Part shown: positions 33,859-42,036 of the stretch, one piece after another
Position numbering within the stretch: the first letter of the stretch is position 1
Layout: each line of letters begins with the position of its first letter
From: an uncultured Lachnospiraceae bacterium
Lineage (GTDB): Bacteria; Bacillota; Clostridia; Lachnospirales; Lachnospiraceae
Assembly: GCA_910578715.1 (NCBI GenBank)
Contig: CAJTRL010000013.1
Location: 5,689 to 69,688, forward strand
DNA length: 64,000 bases
Direction of reading: 5' to 3'
Notes under the pieces: model-generated
What the model was told of the DNA's origin: nothing
Databases searched by the model: none
Seen by the model: only the letters and a program-made list of their open reading frames with translations
Program-made: the position numbers and the translations under genes

Positions 33859-35553
33859 ATGAAAGAGAAAATATACAGGACGGAAAAGGATAAATTATAT
33901 TATCTTTTAACGCTTTTTCTGACGCTGGCGGCGCTCATTGCAATCGTATGCTACAGCTTTGGCTCTTTTTATGGGATTGCCAGGGAGGACGCCGTTACAA
34001 TTGGGGAAAGGGTCGTTTCGGAAGAGTCGGAGAAACTCAATAATTTTCTTCTGCGTGGGCTTGATGTTTTGCAGGTAACAGGGCTGACTATTGACTATAT
34101 GCTGAAGGAAGGGCTTGGCCCGGAAGAAATCGAGGAATATCTATTGTGCGAGTCCGAAGCGTATGCGGCGCATATCGACGAAAACTTTACGGGCATCTAC
34201 GGCCTGTTTAACGGGGATTATATCGACGGCATCGGATGGGTGCCGGATGACGATTATGTTCCTCAGGAAAGGCCCTGGTACATGGCGGCGGTGGAAGGAG
34301 AAGGGGAACCGGTCGTCGTATCGCCTTATCTCGATGCCCAGACGGGCAGTATTATGATATCGGTCAGCCAGATGCTGTCGGACGGGGAAAGCGTGGTTTC
34401 TCTGGATATCGTCATGGACGAGATGCAGAGGATGGCGGAAGGAATGAGCCTTGGCGGCAACGGCTATGGGTTCATTATCGACGATACCGGTCTTGTGGTA
34501 GCTCATTACGATAAAGACATGCGGGGACGGAATCTGCTGACCGATACAGAAAATATGGAAAATGCACAAAATGCGGAGATGAAAGAGCTTGCGGAGCAGA
34601 TTATCCGGGCGGGTGGAAGTACGTTTCAGGCGGAAATTGACGGCGAATCCTGTCAGGTATTTTCCAAAGTTGTTCAGGACAGATGGTATGTCGTAATCAT
34701 TATTAATAATGAACAATTGTTTCGGCGCGTACAGGTTAATTTGTACCGCAATGTACTGATTTCCCTGTTGATATTTGCGCTGCTGGTATATTTTTGTACG
34801 ACCAATTATCTGAACAGGACCAAAGCGATGCATTATGCGCAGCAGCTGAAAGAATACCAGCTTACGCTGGAAGAGCGGGTGCGGGAGCAGACGTTGAAAA
34901 TCAGGGAGCAGACACAGCGCATGCTGCAGATGCAGGGGAATGTCATCGACGGCATGGCGATGCTGATAGAGAGCAGGGACGGCAATACGGGAAAGCACGT
35001 TATGAGCACCAAAAAATATGTGGGCCTGATTGTGCAGTATATGTATGCGAACCGGATTCATCCGGAGGAAGTAAACGAAGAATTTATTGAGAAAATAACG
35101 AATGCGGCAGCACTTCACGACGTCGGAAAGATTATGATATCCGATACAATTCTGAATAAGCCGGGGAAGTTTACGCCGGAGGAATTTGAGATTATGAAGG
35201 GTCATTCGGTTTATGGCAGCCAGATTGTCAGAAATATTCTGGGGGAAAATGCGGATGAACAGCTGGTGCAGATATCCAGTGACGTCGCTCATTTTCATCA
35301 TGAGAAATGGGACGGTTCCGGTTATCCGGAAGGGCTTAAGGGGGAAGAAATCCCTTTGAGCGCAAGAATCATGGCGGTGGCCGATGTATTTGACGCGCTG
35401 GTTTCCCGGCGTGTTTATAAAGATATGATGCCCCAGGAACAGGCATTTATGGTGATAGAAGAGGAGGCGGGAAGCCATTTTGACCCGCAGATTGTGGAAG
35501 TGTTTTTAAAACTGAGGCATGAAGTGGAGGAATATCTGGGACAGAGTACATAA
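33859..35553 (+). CDS. Membrane sensor with Cache-like domain and HD-GYP phosphodiesterase domain
   Basis: The 564-residue protein has a membrane helix (~15-37) and an extracytoplasmic ligand-binding region (~38-290) with dCache features (RPWYMAAV, VVSPYLDAQTG). A second helix (~292-312), a coiled coil (~325-370) and an HD-GYP domain (~375-560) follow. The catalytic residues are present: LHDVGKI, the later HH in AHFHHEKWDGSGYPEGLKGEEIP, and DVFDAL. HD-GYP domains hydrolyse cyclic dinucleotides, usually c-di-GMP. It is probably monocistronic. The outside signal is unknown. Confidence 0.88.
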   Translation: MKEKIYRTEKDKLYYLLTLFLTLAALIAIVCYSFGSFYGIAREDAVTIGERVVSEESEKLNNFLLRGLDVLQVTGLTIDYMLKEGLGPEEIEEYLLCESEAYAAHIDENFTGIYGLFNGDYIDGIGWVPDDDYVPQERPWYMAAVEGEGEPVVVSPYLDAQTGSIMISVSQMLSDGESVVSLDIVMDEMQRMAEGMSLGGNGYGFIIDDTGLVVAHYDKDMRGRNLLTDTENMENAQNAEMKELAEQIIRAGGSTFQAEIDGESCQVFSKVVQDRWYVVIIINNEQLFRRVQVNLYRNVLISLLIFALLVYFCTTNYLNRTKAMHYAQQLKEYQLTLEERVREQTLKIREQTQRMLQMQGNVIDGMAMLIESRDGNTGKHVMSTKKYVGLIVQYMYANRIHPEEVNEEFIEKITNAAALHDVGKIMISDTILNKPGKFTPEEFEIMKGHSVYGSQIVRNILGENADEQLVQISSDVAHFHHEKWDGSGYPEGLKGEEIPLSARIMAVADVFDALVSRRVYKDMMPQEQAFMVIEEEAGSHFDPQIVEVFLKLRHEVEEYLGQST

Positions 35554-35596
35554 GAATCATGAAAAGAGACATATGATAATGCTTTGACAGAGGCGG

Positions 35597-35622
35597 CAGA
35601 GGGATGCACCTCTGTTTTTTTT
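35597..35622 (+). terminator. Terminator after the Cache/HD-GYP gene
   Basis: CAGAGG (35597-35602) pairs with CCTCTG (35609-35614) and is followed by eight T residues. Confidence 0.75.
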
Positions 35623-35652
35623 GTGTATTTTTGAAAAACCTCTTGTTTTTAC

Positions 35653-35681
35653 TTGCATAATACCCTATTTTAAGATAAAAT
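35653..35681 (+). promoter_or_regulatory. Promoter of the division/cell-wall cluster (PmraZ)
   Basis: TTGCAT (35653-35658), an exact 17-nt spacer and TAAAAT (35676-35681) predict a transcription start near 35688, directly before the MraZ box array. Confidence 0.75.
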
Positions 35682-35688
35682 AGTATTC

Positions 35689-35728
35689 AAAGTGGTGGAA
35701 AGTGGAATAAAGTGGTTTAAAGTGGTGG
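35689..35728 (+). promoter_or_regulatory. MraZ operator: four 10-bp direct repeats
   Basis: Four contiguous units of AAAGTGGNNN occur: AAAGTGGTGG, AAAGTGGAAT, AAAGTGGTTT and AAAGTGGTGG. The ten-base period places each box on the same face of the helix. MraZ proteins are known to bind such TGG/AAAGTG direct repeats upstream of their own operon. The position right after the predicted start suggests autorepression of the whole cluster. Confidence 0.88.
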
Positions 35729-35797
35729 ATTTTAAGCGATTTACACCGACCCTTTGGAAGCAGACCGTGGCAGACGCTTGATGGTGGGTGATTGATG

Positions 35798-36229
35798 ATG
35801 TTTATGGGAGAATACAATCACACAATTGACGCAAAGGGCAGGCTGATTGTTCCGTCCAAATTCCGCGAGGCATTGGGAGATGCCTTCGTGGTAACGAAAG
35901 GACTGGATGGCTGTCTGTTCGTATATGACAATGCGGAGTGGAATGTATTTGAAGAAAAACTGAAATCGCTGCCCCTTACGAATAAAGATGCCAGAAAGTT
36001 TGTACGTTTTTTTCTGGCGGGAGCAACCGAAGCAGAGGTAGATAAACAGGGAAGAATCCTGGTGCCTAATGTACTGAGAGAATTTGCGGAATTAAATAAG
36101 GATGTCGTTTTAATCGGCGTGGGAAGCAGAATTGAAATCTGGAGCAAAGAGCGCTTCGATGGAATGGCGGCTTATGATGATATGGACGAGATAGCGGAAC
36201 ATATGGCTGAGCTTGGACTCGGTATTTAG
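35798..36229 (+). CDS. mraZ: Transcriptional regulator MraZ
   Basis: MraZ controls the division and cell-wall cluster that it heads. The 143-residue protein contains two SpoVT/AbrB-like halves, each with the DxxGR signature: DAKGRLIVPSKFRE (~10-23) and DKQGRILVPNVLRE (~86-99). The MFMGEYNHTI start is standard; an in-frame TTG and ATG lie just upstream. A GGTGGGTG site is eight bases before ATG 35798. Its four-box operator lies 70 nt upstream. Confidence 0.95.
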   Translation: MFMGEYNHTIDAKGRLIVPSKFREALGDAFVVTKGLDGCLFVYDNAEWNVFEEKLKSLPLTNKDARKFVRFFLAGATEAEVDKQGRILVPNVLREFAELNKDVVLIGVGSRIEIWSKERFDGMAAYDDMDEIAEHMAELGLGI

Positions 36230-36247
36230 AAGGACACAGGAAACGGA

Positions 36248-37192
36248 ATGGAATTTCAACATACATCGGTTCTTTTGGAAGAGACAATTCAGAATCTGCG
36301 GGTAAAACCCGACGGAATCTACATAGACGGAACACTTGGAGGCGGCGGGCATTCTTACCACATCGCCTCCAGGCTGACAGGTACGGGGCGACTGATAGGC
36401 ATCGACCAGGATGAAGAGGCTGTTCTGGCGGCCGAAAAGCGGCTGGAACCTTTTCGGGAAAAGGTTACGATTATCAGGGATAATTACTGCAATGCGGAAG
36501 GTGCATTGCGGCATATCGGCATAGAGAAAGTGGACGGTATTGTGCTGGATTTGGGAGTTTCCTCCTATCAGCTCGACCATGCGGAAAGAGGTTTTTCCTA
36601 TCAGCATGACGGGGCGTTAGATATGCGCATGGATGTGCGGCAGTCGGTGAGCGCGAGAGACATTGTCAATACTTATTCGGAAATGGAGCTTTACCGGATT
36701 ATCCGGGACTATGGCGAAGAAAAATTTGCCAAAAATATTGCAAAGCATATTGTGCTGGCGAGGAAGGACAGGCCTCTGGAAACGACGGGAGAGCTGAATG
36801 AGATTATCAGAGCATCGATTCCCGCGAAAATGCGTAAAGAGGGCGGACATCCTTCCAAGAGAACATTTCAGGCGCTTCGTATCGAATGCAACAGGGAGCT
36901 GGAAGTGTTAAAAAATTCGCTGGACGGTTTTATAGAAATGCTGAATCCGGGAGGAAGGCTTTGCATCATTACGTTTCATTCGCTGGAAGACCGCATTGTT
37001 AAGACCGCTTTCCGGGAAAATGAAAATCCCTGTATCTGCCCGCCGGAATTTCCGGTCTGTACCTGTGGCAGAGTATCGAAGGGAAAAGTGATTACCGGGA
37101 AACCGATTGTACCGTCCGAAAAGGAAATGGAAGAAAACAGAAGGGCCAAAAGCGCAAAACTGAGAGTTTTTGAGCGGAGAGGCAGCGAATGA
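36248..37192 (+). CDS. rsmH: 16S rRNA (cytosine-1402-N4)-methyltransferase RsmH
   Basis: This SAM-dependent enzyme methylates C1402 in the decoding centre (formerly MraW). The 314-residue protein shows IDGTLGGGGHSYHIA (SAM motif, ~26), DLGVSSYQLDHAERGFS (~100), HPSKRTFQALRIECN (~198) and a SLEDRIVK motif (~240). It follows mraZ as usual and overlaps the next gene by four bases (ATGA). Confidence 0.96.
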   Translation: MEFQHTSVLLEETIQNLRVKPDGIYIDGTLGGGGHSYHIASRLTGTGRLIGIDQDEEAVLAAEKRLEPFREKVTIIRDNYCNAEGALRHIGIEKVDGIVLDLGVSSYQLDHAERGFSYQHDGALDMRMDVRQSVSARDIVNTYSEMELYRIIRDYGEEKFAKNIAKHIVLARKDRPLETTGELNEIIRASIPAKMRKEGGHPSKRTFQALRIECNRELEVLKNSLDGFIEMLNPGGRLCIITFHSLEDRIVKTAFRENENPCICPPEFPVCTCGRVSKGKVITGKPIVPSEKEMEENRRAKSAKLRVFERRGSE

Positions 37193-37875
37193 CCGTAGCA
37201 TTACGGCCGGAAAAAGAAATAAGAGAGGAATCAGGCAGTATGGCAGCAGTTCGGGAAAGGACATCCGGAAGAGAAATGCGAAGCGGCAGAAGCGTACAGG
37301 GTAGAAGAGGCGCAGAAGTCCGCGCACAGGTGCAAAGCGGAAGAAGCGCACAAAGCAGCGGCCGGGTGCAAAACGGCAGAAGCACACAAACTGGCAGACA
37401 GGCCCGTAACGGCAGAAGCGTACAGGCCGGACATGCACGGAGCAGCAGATATATACAGGGCAGCGCGGTCAGAAAGCTGGATGTTGCAAGAGAAATAGAA
37501 CTTAGTCCGAAGAAAAAATTGAGCAATACGGCGAGAAAGAACAGAGAAAAGGCTGAGCATATGAGCCTGGGTTATGTGCTGTTCTTAAGCATCGCGTTAT
37601 TTGCGACGGGCTGCATTCTGGTAGGATATATCGGATTACAGTCGGATATTACGAACAGTATCAAACGGATAGCATCTCTGGAAAGAGAATTGAACGATTT
37701 AAAACTCGCAAATGACGAAGAATATAACAGAATCACGAGCAGCGTTGATTTGGAGGAAGTAAGAAAGGTTGCGATTCAGGAACTCGGCATGCAGTATGCG
37801 GAGGAAGGACAAATTGTCGTTTTCGAGAGCGAAAATAATGACTATGTTAAGCAGATAGCGGCAATTCCGGACTAA
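37189..37875 (+). CDS. ftsL: FtsL-like division protein with a basic repeat-rich N-terminus
   Basis: The protein has 228 residues, one membrane helix (~126-147) and a periplasm-side coiled coil (~150-195) ending in a short conserved-looking tail. This is the bitopic FtsL plan, and FtsL links the divisome proteins DivIB and PBP2B. Position between rsmH and the first penicillin-binding protein supports the call. Unusual is the long cytosolic N-terminus (~1-120), made largely of Arg, Ser, Gly and Gln with loose repeats such as NGRSTQTGRQ and NGRSVQAGH. It overlaps rsmH by four bases. Confidence 0.75.
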   Translation: MTVALRPEKEIREESGSMAAVRERTSGREMRSGRSVQGRRGAEVRAQVQSGRSAQSSGRVQNGRSTQTGRQARNGRSVQAGHARSSRYIQGSAVRKLDVAREIELSPKKKLSNTARKNREKAEHMSLGYVLFLSIALFATGCILVGYIGLQSDITNSIKRIASLERELNDLKLANDEEYNRITSSVDLEEVRKVAIQELGMQYAEEGQIVVFESENNDYVKQIAAIPD

Positions 37876-37893
37876 GTAAGCGCCGGCCGGAGA

Positions 37894-37965
37894 AGGTTGA
37901 AAATTAAAATTTTCAACAAGTAATTTGAGTATCTGCGGAAGCAGACAGATGGGTATAAACAGGAT
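37894..37965 (+). promoter_or_regulatory. Hairpin leader before the first PBP gene
   Basis: GTTGAAAATT (37896-37905) pairs perfectly with AATTTTCAAC (37908-37917) around two bases. After it come TCTGCGGAAGCAGA (a second small stem) and an ACAGATGGG segment just before the start codon. The opening GGTTGAAA hairpin and the CAGACAGA end recall the dispersed leader repeat, as a strongly diverged relative. Confidence 0.5.
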
Positions 37966-40182
37966 ATGAAACAGGGACATACGAGTAAATTTAAATTCTG
38001 GATGCAGAGAAAGCTCATGGTACTCTTTTTGTGTGTACTTGTGGCTTTTATCGGCCTGAGCGTTCGTCTGATTCTGATTAATAAGGATAAGGGAAATGAC
38101 TATAAAAAACAGGTATTGTCACAGTTGGAGTATGATTCTGTGACAATACCTTTTAAACGTGGTGAAATACTGGACGCTAACGGCACGATACTGGCAATCA
38201 GCAACAAGGTGTATAATGTGATTCTGGATACGAAGGTTTTAATGGATGACGAAGAAAATCTGGAACCTACGCTGAATGCGCTGCGGACAATTTTTAACAT
38301 CGATACGGGAAAAGTGCGGGAGTATATCATAGAGCATCCCAATTCTTCTTATTATGTGCTGGCAAGACGTCTCGATTATGAACAGGTGGAAAAGTTCAAG
38401 GCATTGCAGAATGATGAAGAAAACGGCTCCCATATTAAGGGTATCTGGTTTGAGGACGAATACAAAAGGGAATATCCGAACGGTTCCCTTGCCTGCGATG
38501 TCATTGGTTTTACGAGGAGCGATAACGCGGGGCAGTATGGCCTGGAAGAATATTATAATGATGTTTTATGCGGTACGAACGGCAGACAGTACGGTTATCT
38601 GAACGATGATTCCAATCTGCAGAGAACGACGATTCCCGCCATTGACGGGTACGATATCCAGACGACGATAGACGGCAATATCCAGAGCATTGTGGAAAAA
38701 CATCTGGTGGAATTTAACGAAGAGTATAAAGATAATTACAGGGAAGGCAACGGCGCTCATAATGTGGGCTGCATCATCATGGAAGTTAATACGGGCAATA
38801 TCCTGGCGATGGCAAGCTATCCCAATTACGATTTAAACGATACGAGAAATACGGAGAACTTAATCGGAATGCCCGAACTGGACGAGCAGAACAGGCGCAC
38901 AGGAGAATACCTGACGGCGGCCAAAATAAGCGAAATGGATGATGAAACGCTGTATCGTCATCTGGACGCTCTGTGGAAAAATTTCTGTATCGTTGACACG
39001 TACGAACCGGGCTCCGTTTCCAAACCCTTTACGGTGGCGGCGGCACTTGAAACAGGCGCGATTACGGGAGAAGAAAAGTTTAACTGCGAAGGCTATCTGG
39101 AAGTGGGCGATTATAAAATCAAATGCCACCAGACATTCGGGGACGGTTATCTTTCCGTGGCGGAAGGAATAGAACGGTCGTGTAATGTGGTGCTGATGAA
39201 TGTGGCGTTTAAACTGGGAAAAGACCGCTTTATTGATTTTCAGCATTTGTTCGGTTTCGGTCTCAAGACCAATATCGATTTGGCGGGGGAGTCCAGAACG
39301 GCTTCCCTAGTATACAACAAAGACAATATCCGTCAGACGGAGCTTGCCACCTGTTCTTTCGGACAGGGCTTTAACGCTTCTATGATTCAGGTGATTACGG
39401 GCTTCTGCTCCCTGATTAACGGCGGTTATTATTATGAGCCCCATGTGGTGAGCAGAATCATGACCTCGGACGGCGCGACGGTGGAGAATATTACGCCGAG
39501 GGTGCTGAAACAGACGGTGTCACAGTCCACCAGCGATACCATACGGGATTACTGCAATCTGGTGGTGAGCGGCGAGAAAGGAACCGGAAAAACGGCAAGA
39601 CCGGCGGGGTATATGATTGGCGGGAAAACAGGGACCGCGGAGACACTGCCCAGAGGCAACCATGAATATGTCGTATCGTTTCTCGGTTATGCGCCGATTG
39701 ACAACCCGGAAATCGCCATTTATGTGGTTGTGGACAGGCCGAATGCCGAAACACAGGACGATGCGAAATTCGCAACCAGGATTGTGAGAGCAATTCTGAC
39801 GGAAGTGCTGCCATATCTGAACATTTTTATGACCGAGGAACTTTCGGAAAAAGAAATTGAAGAGCTGGAAGAACTGCATATGCAGATTACGATGCAGCAG
39901 CCGGGAGAAGAGGAAGAAGGCACAGAAGGAGAAGGAAGCGAAGAAGAGGAGCCGGAGCCGGAATCGGCGGCGGATACGGAGACCTGGAAGACCTTCCCGT
40001 TAGACCCGGAAACAGGTTATCTGAAAGAGCCTCAGACGGGAGATTTGTTTGACCCGGAAACGGGTGCTTCGGTAGGCGGAAAGGCGTTGATTACCGGAGG
40101 TGAAAATGACACGCCCGTAAGCGGAGTGGGAGAACCGCCCAAAGTCACAGAAGAGCAGGAAGAGGACGATTTTGGCATATAA
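37966..40182 (+). CDS. Class B penicillin-binding protein (SpoVD/PBP2B type) with acidic C-terminus
   Basis: This membrane-anchored transpeptidase of 738 residues has a single N-terminal helix (~18-38), a PBP dimerization domain (~60-240) and a transpeptidase domain (~260-630). The catalytic motifs are intact: SVSK (in YEPGSVSKPF), SCN and KTG (in GGKTGTAET). A Glu-rich, repeat-like tail (~640-738, with TGYLKEPQTGDLFDPETG) follows instead of PASTA domains. Whether it serves division or spore cortex synthesis cannot be decided from sequence; two such genes in tandem are usual in Clostridia. Confidence 0.88.
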   Translation: MKQGHTSKFKFWMQRKLMVLFLCVLVAFIGLSVRLILINKDKGNDYKKQVLSQLEYDSVTIPFKRGEILDANGTILAISNKVYNVILDTKVLMDDEENLEPTLNALRTIFNIDTGKVREYIIEHPNSSYYVLARRLDYEQVEKFKALQNDEENGSHIKGIWFEDEYKREYPNGSLACDVIGFTRSDNAGQYGLEEYYNDVLCGTNGRQYGYLNDDSNLQRTTIPAIDGYDIQTTIDGNIQSIVEKHLVEFNEEYKDNYREGNGAHNVGCIIMEVNTGNILAMASYPNYDLNDTRNTENLIGMPELDEQNRRTGEYLTAAKISEMDDETLYRHLDALWKNFCIVDTYEPGSVSKPFTVAAALETGAITGEEKFNCEGYLEVGDYKIKCHQTFGDGYLSVAEGIERSCNVVLMNVAFKLGKDRFIDFQHLFGFGLKTNIDLAGESRTASLVYNKDNIRQTELATCSFGQGFNASMIQVITGFCSLINGGYYYEPHVVSRIMTSDGATVENITPRVLKQTVSQSTSDTIRDYCNLVVSGEKGTGKTARPAGYMIGGKTGTAETLPRGNHEYVVSFLGYAPIDNPEIAIYVVVDRPNAETQDDAKFATRIVRAILTEVLPYLNIFMTEELSEKEIEELEELHMQITMQQPGEEEEGTEGEGSEEEEPEPESAADTETWKTFPLDPETGYLKEPQTGDLFDPETGASVGGKALITGGENDTPVSGVGEPPKVTEEQEEDDFGI

Positions 40183-40209
40183 TACGGAAATGTAATAGTT
40201 CATACGAAT

Positions 40210-40258
40210 AACCTCATAAAAAAGGTAATAAATTATATTAATACCTTTTTATGAGGTT
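40210..40258 (+). promoter_or_regulatory. Long hairpin between the two PBP genes, covering the SD
   Basis: AACCTCATAAAAAAGGTA (40210-40227) pairs with TACCTTTTTATGAGGTT (40242-40258) with a single bulge. The GAGG at 40253-40256, the only good ribosome site for the next gene, is inside the 3' arm. The hairpin could partially terminate transcription and hide the ribosome site. Confidence 0.65.
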
Positions 40259-40265
40259 TTCCTGA

Positions 40266-42023
40266 ATGATGAGAGAAACGGAACATTCCCATAAAACTTT
40301 TCACCGGAAAAAAACGGTTACGGTATTTTTTCTTTGTATGCTCCTTTTTACGGGGCTGATTGGCAGGCTGGTCTATCTGATGGTGTTTCAGTCGGCTTAT
40401 TATATGGAGAAGGCCAGGGAGCTGCATGAGCGGGAGCGCAGCATCAAGGCCGCGCGGGGAAGGATTCTGGACGCCAACGGTGAAATTCTGGCCGATAACC
40501 GGACGGTATGCACCATTTCGGTCATCCACAATCAGATAGAAGATGCGGAACAGGTCATTGCGGTATTGGCAAAAGAACTGGATTTATCGGAAGATTATGT
40601 CAGAAAGCGCGTGGAAAAATATTCCGCCATCGAAAAAATCAAAAGCAATGTGGATAAATCCGTGGGCGACACGATTCGTTCCTATGAACTGGCGGGCGTT
40701 AAGGTGGACGAAGACTATAAAAGGTATTACCCATACGATTCCCTCGCATCCAAAGTCCTGGGCTTTACGGGCGGCGATAACCAGGGAATCATCGGCCTTG
40801 AAGTGATTTATGAAGAATATCTTCAGGGAGAAGCGGGAATGATTCTGACAGTGACGGACGCCAAGGGGGTAGAAGTTCCGGAAGCCGGAGAAGAGCGGAT
40901 TGAACCGGTAAACGGAAAGGATTTATATATCAGTCTGGATATCAATATCCAGAGTTATGCCACGCAGCTTGCCATGCAGACGCTGGAGACAAAACAGGCG
41001 CAAAGCGTTTCGATTATCGTCATGAATCCTCAGAACGGGGAAATCAAGGCAATGGTCAATGTGCCGGAATTTGATTTGAACCATCCCTATACGCTGCCGG
41101 AAGAACTGGAGGAAGCGGACCTGGATGCCGACAAAAGACAGGAACTGTTAAACGCCATGTGGCGGAACGGCTGCATCAACGACACTTACGAGCCCGGTTC
41201 CACCTTTAAGACGGTGACTGCCGCGGCTGCACTGGAAGAGGGCGTCGTGACGGTAAACGATAATTTCAACTGTCCGGGATATGTGATGGTGGAAGACAGG
41301 CGCATCCGGTGCCATAAGATTGCCGGACACGGAGCGGAAAATTTCGTACAGGCAACGATGAACTCCTGTAATCCTGTTTTTGTAACGGTGGGACTCAGGC
41401 TCGGCGTGGATAATTATTATAAATATTTTCAGCAGTTCGGCCTGCTCGATAAGACCGGAATTGACTTGCCGGGAGAAGCGGGAACAATTATGCACAAGAA
41501 AGAAAATATAGGCCTTGTGGAGCTGGCGACGATTTCTTTCGGACAGTCTTTTCAGATTACGCCGATTCAGCTGGCGGTAACGGTATCTTCTTTTATCAAC
41601 GGGGGAAAACGCGTAACACCGCATTTCGGCATACGGGTGGCCGATTCGGATGGTAGTGACAGTCAGTCTTTTACCTATTCGGTCCGGGAAAATGTCATTT
41701 CCGCGGAGACGTCGGAAACGATGAAATATCTGCTGGAACAGGTTGTGGAAAACGGCGGCGGCAAAAACGCTTACATAGAAGGATACCGCATCGGCGGGAA
41801 AACGGCGACGAGCCAGACACTTCCCAGGGGAAGCGGCAAATACATTGCATCTTTTATTGGATTTGCGCCGGCCGATGACCCGGAAATCCTCGCGCTCTGT
41901 ATCATTAATCATCCACAGGGAACTTATTATGGCGGCCAGATTGCGGCGCCTGTGGTGAAACAGCTTTTTGAAAATATTCTTCCTTATTTGGAGAAGATGG
42001 ATTATAATAACAGAAGTACCTGA
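40266..42023 (+). CDS. Class B penicillin-binding protein (FtsI/PBP2 type) with KTA in place of KTG
   Basis: This 585-residue transpeptidase has an N-terminal membrane helix (~16-38), a dimerization domain (~50-190) and a transpeptidase domain (~230-580). STFK (YEPGSTFKTV) and SCN (MNSCNPVFV) are intact. The third motif reads GGKTATSQT, so the usual KTG is KTA. Everything else, including the conserved LPRGSGKYIASF after it, looks normal. ATG 40266 and 40269 are equally possible starts. It most likely is the septal transpeptidase partner of FtsW encoded downstream. Confidence 0.87.
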   Translation: MMRETEHSHKTFHRKKTVTVFFLCMLLFTGLIGRLVYLMVFQSAYYMEKARELHERERSIKAARGRILDANGEILADNRTVCTISVIHNQIEDAEQVIAVLAKELDLSEDYVRKRVEKYSAIEKIKSNVDKSVGDTIRSYELAGVKVDEDYKRYYPYDSLASKVLGFTGGDNQGIIGLEVIYEEYLQGEAGMILTVTDAKGVEVPEAGEERIEPVNGKDLYISLDINIQSYATQLAMQTLETKQAQSVSIIVMNPQNGEIKAMVNVPEFDLNHPYTLPEELEEADLDADKRQELLNAMWRNGCINDTYEPGSTFKTVTAAAALEEGVVTVNDNFNCPGYVMVEDRRIRCHKIAGHGAENFVQATMNSCNPVFVTVGLRLGVDNYYKYFQQFGLLDKTGIDLPGEAGTIMHKKENIGLVELATISFGQSFQITPIQLAVTVSSFINGGKRVTPHFGIRVADSDGSDSQSFTYSVRENVISAETSETMKYLLEQVVENGGGKNAYIEGYRIGGKTATSQTLPRGSGKYIASFIGFAPADDPEILALCIINHPQGTYYGGQIAAPVVKQLFENILPYLEKMDYNNRST

Positions 42024-42036
42024 AAGGAGACAGAGA

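Noticed and set aside
34141..35478. 445-codon minus-strand frame opposite the Cache/HD-GYP gene
   Set aside because: Shadow of a clear coding gene, with His/Ile/Arg-rich low-quality composition and no start context.
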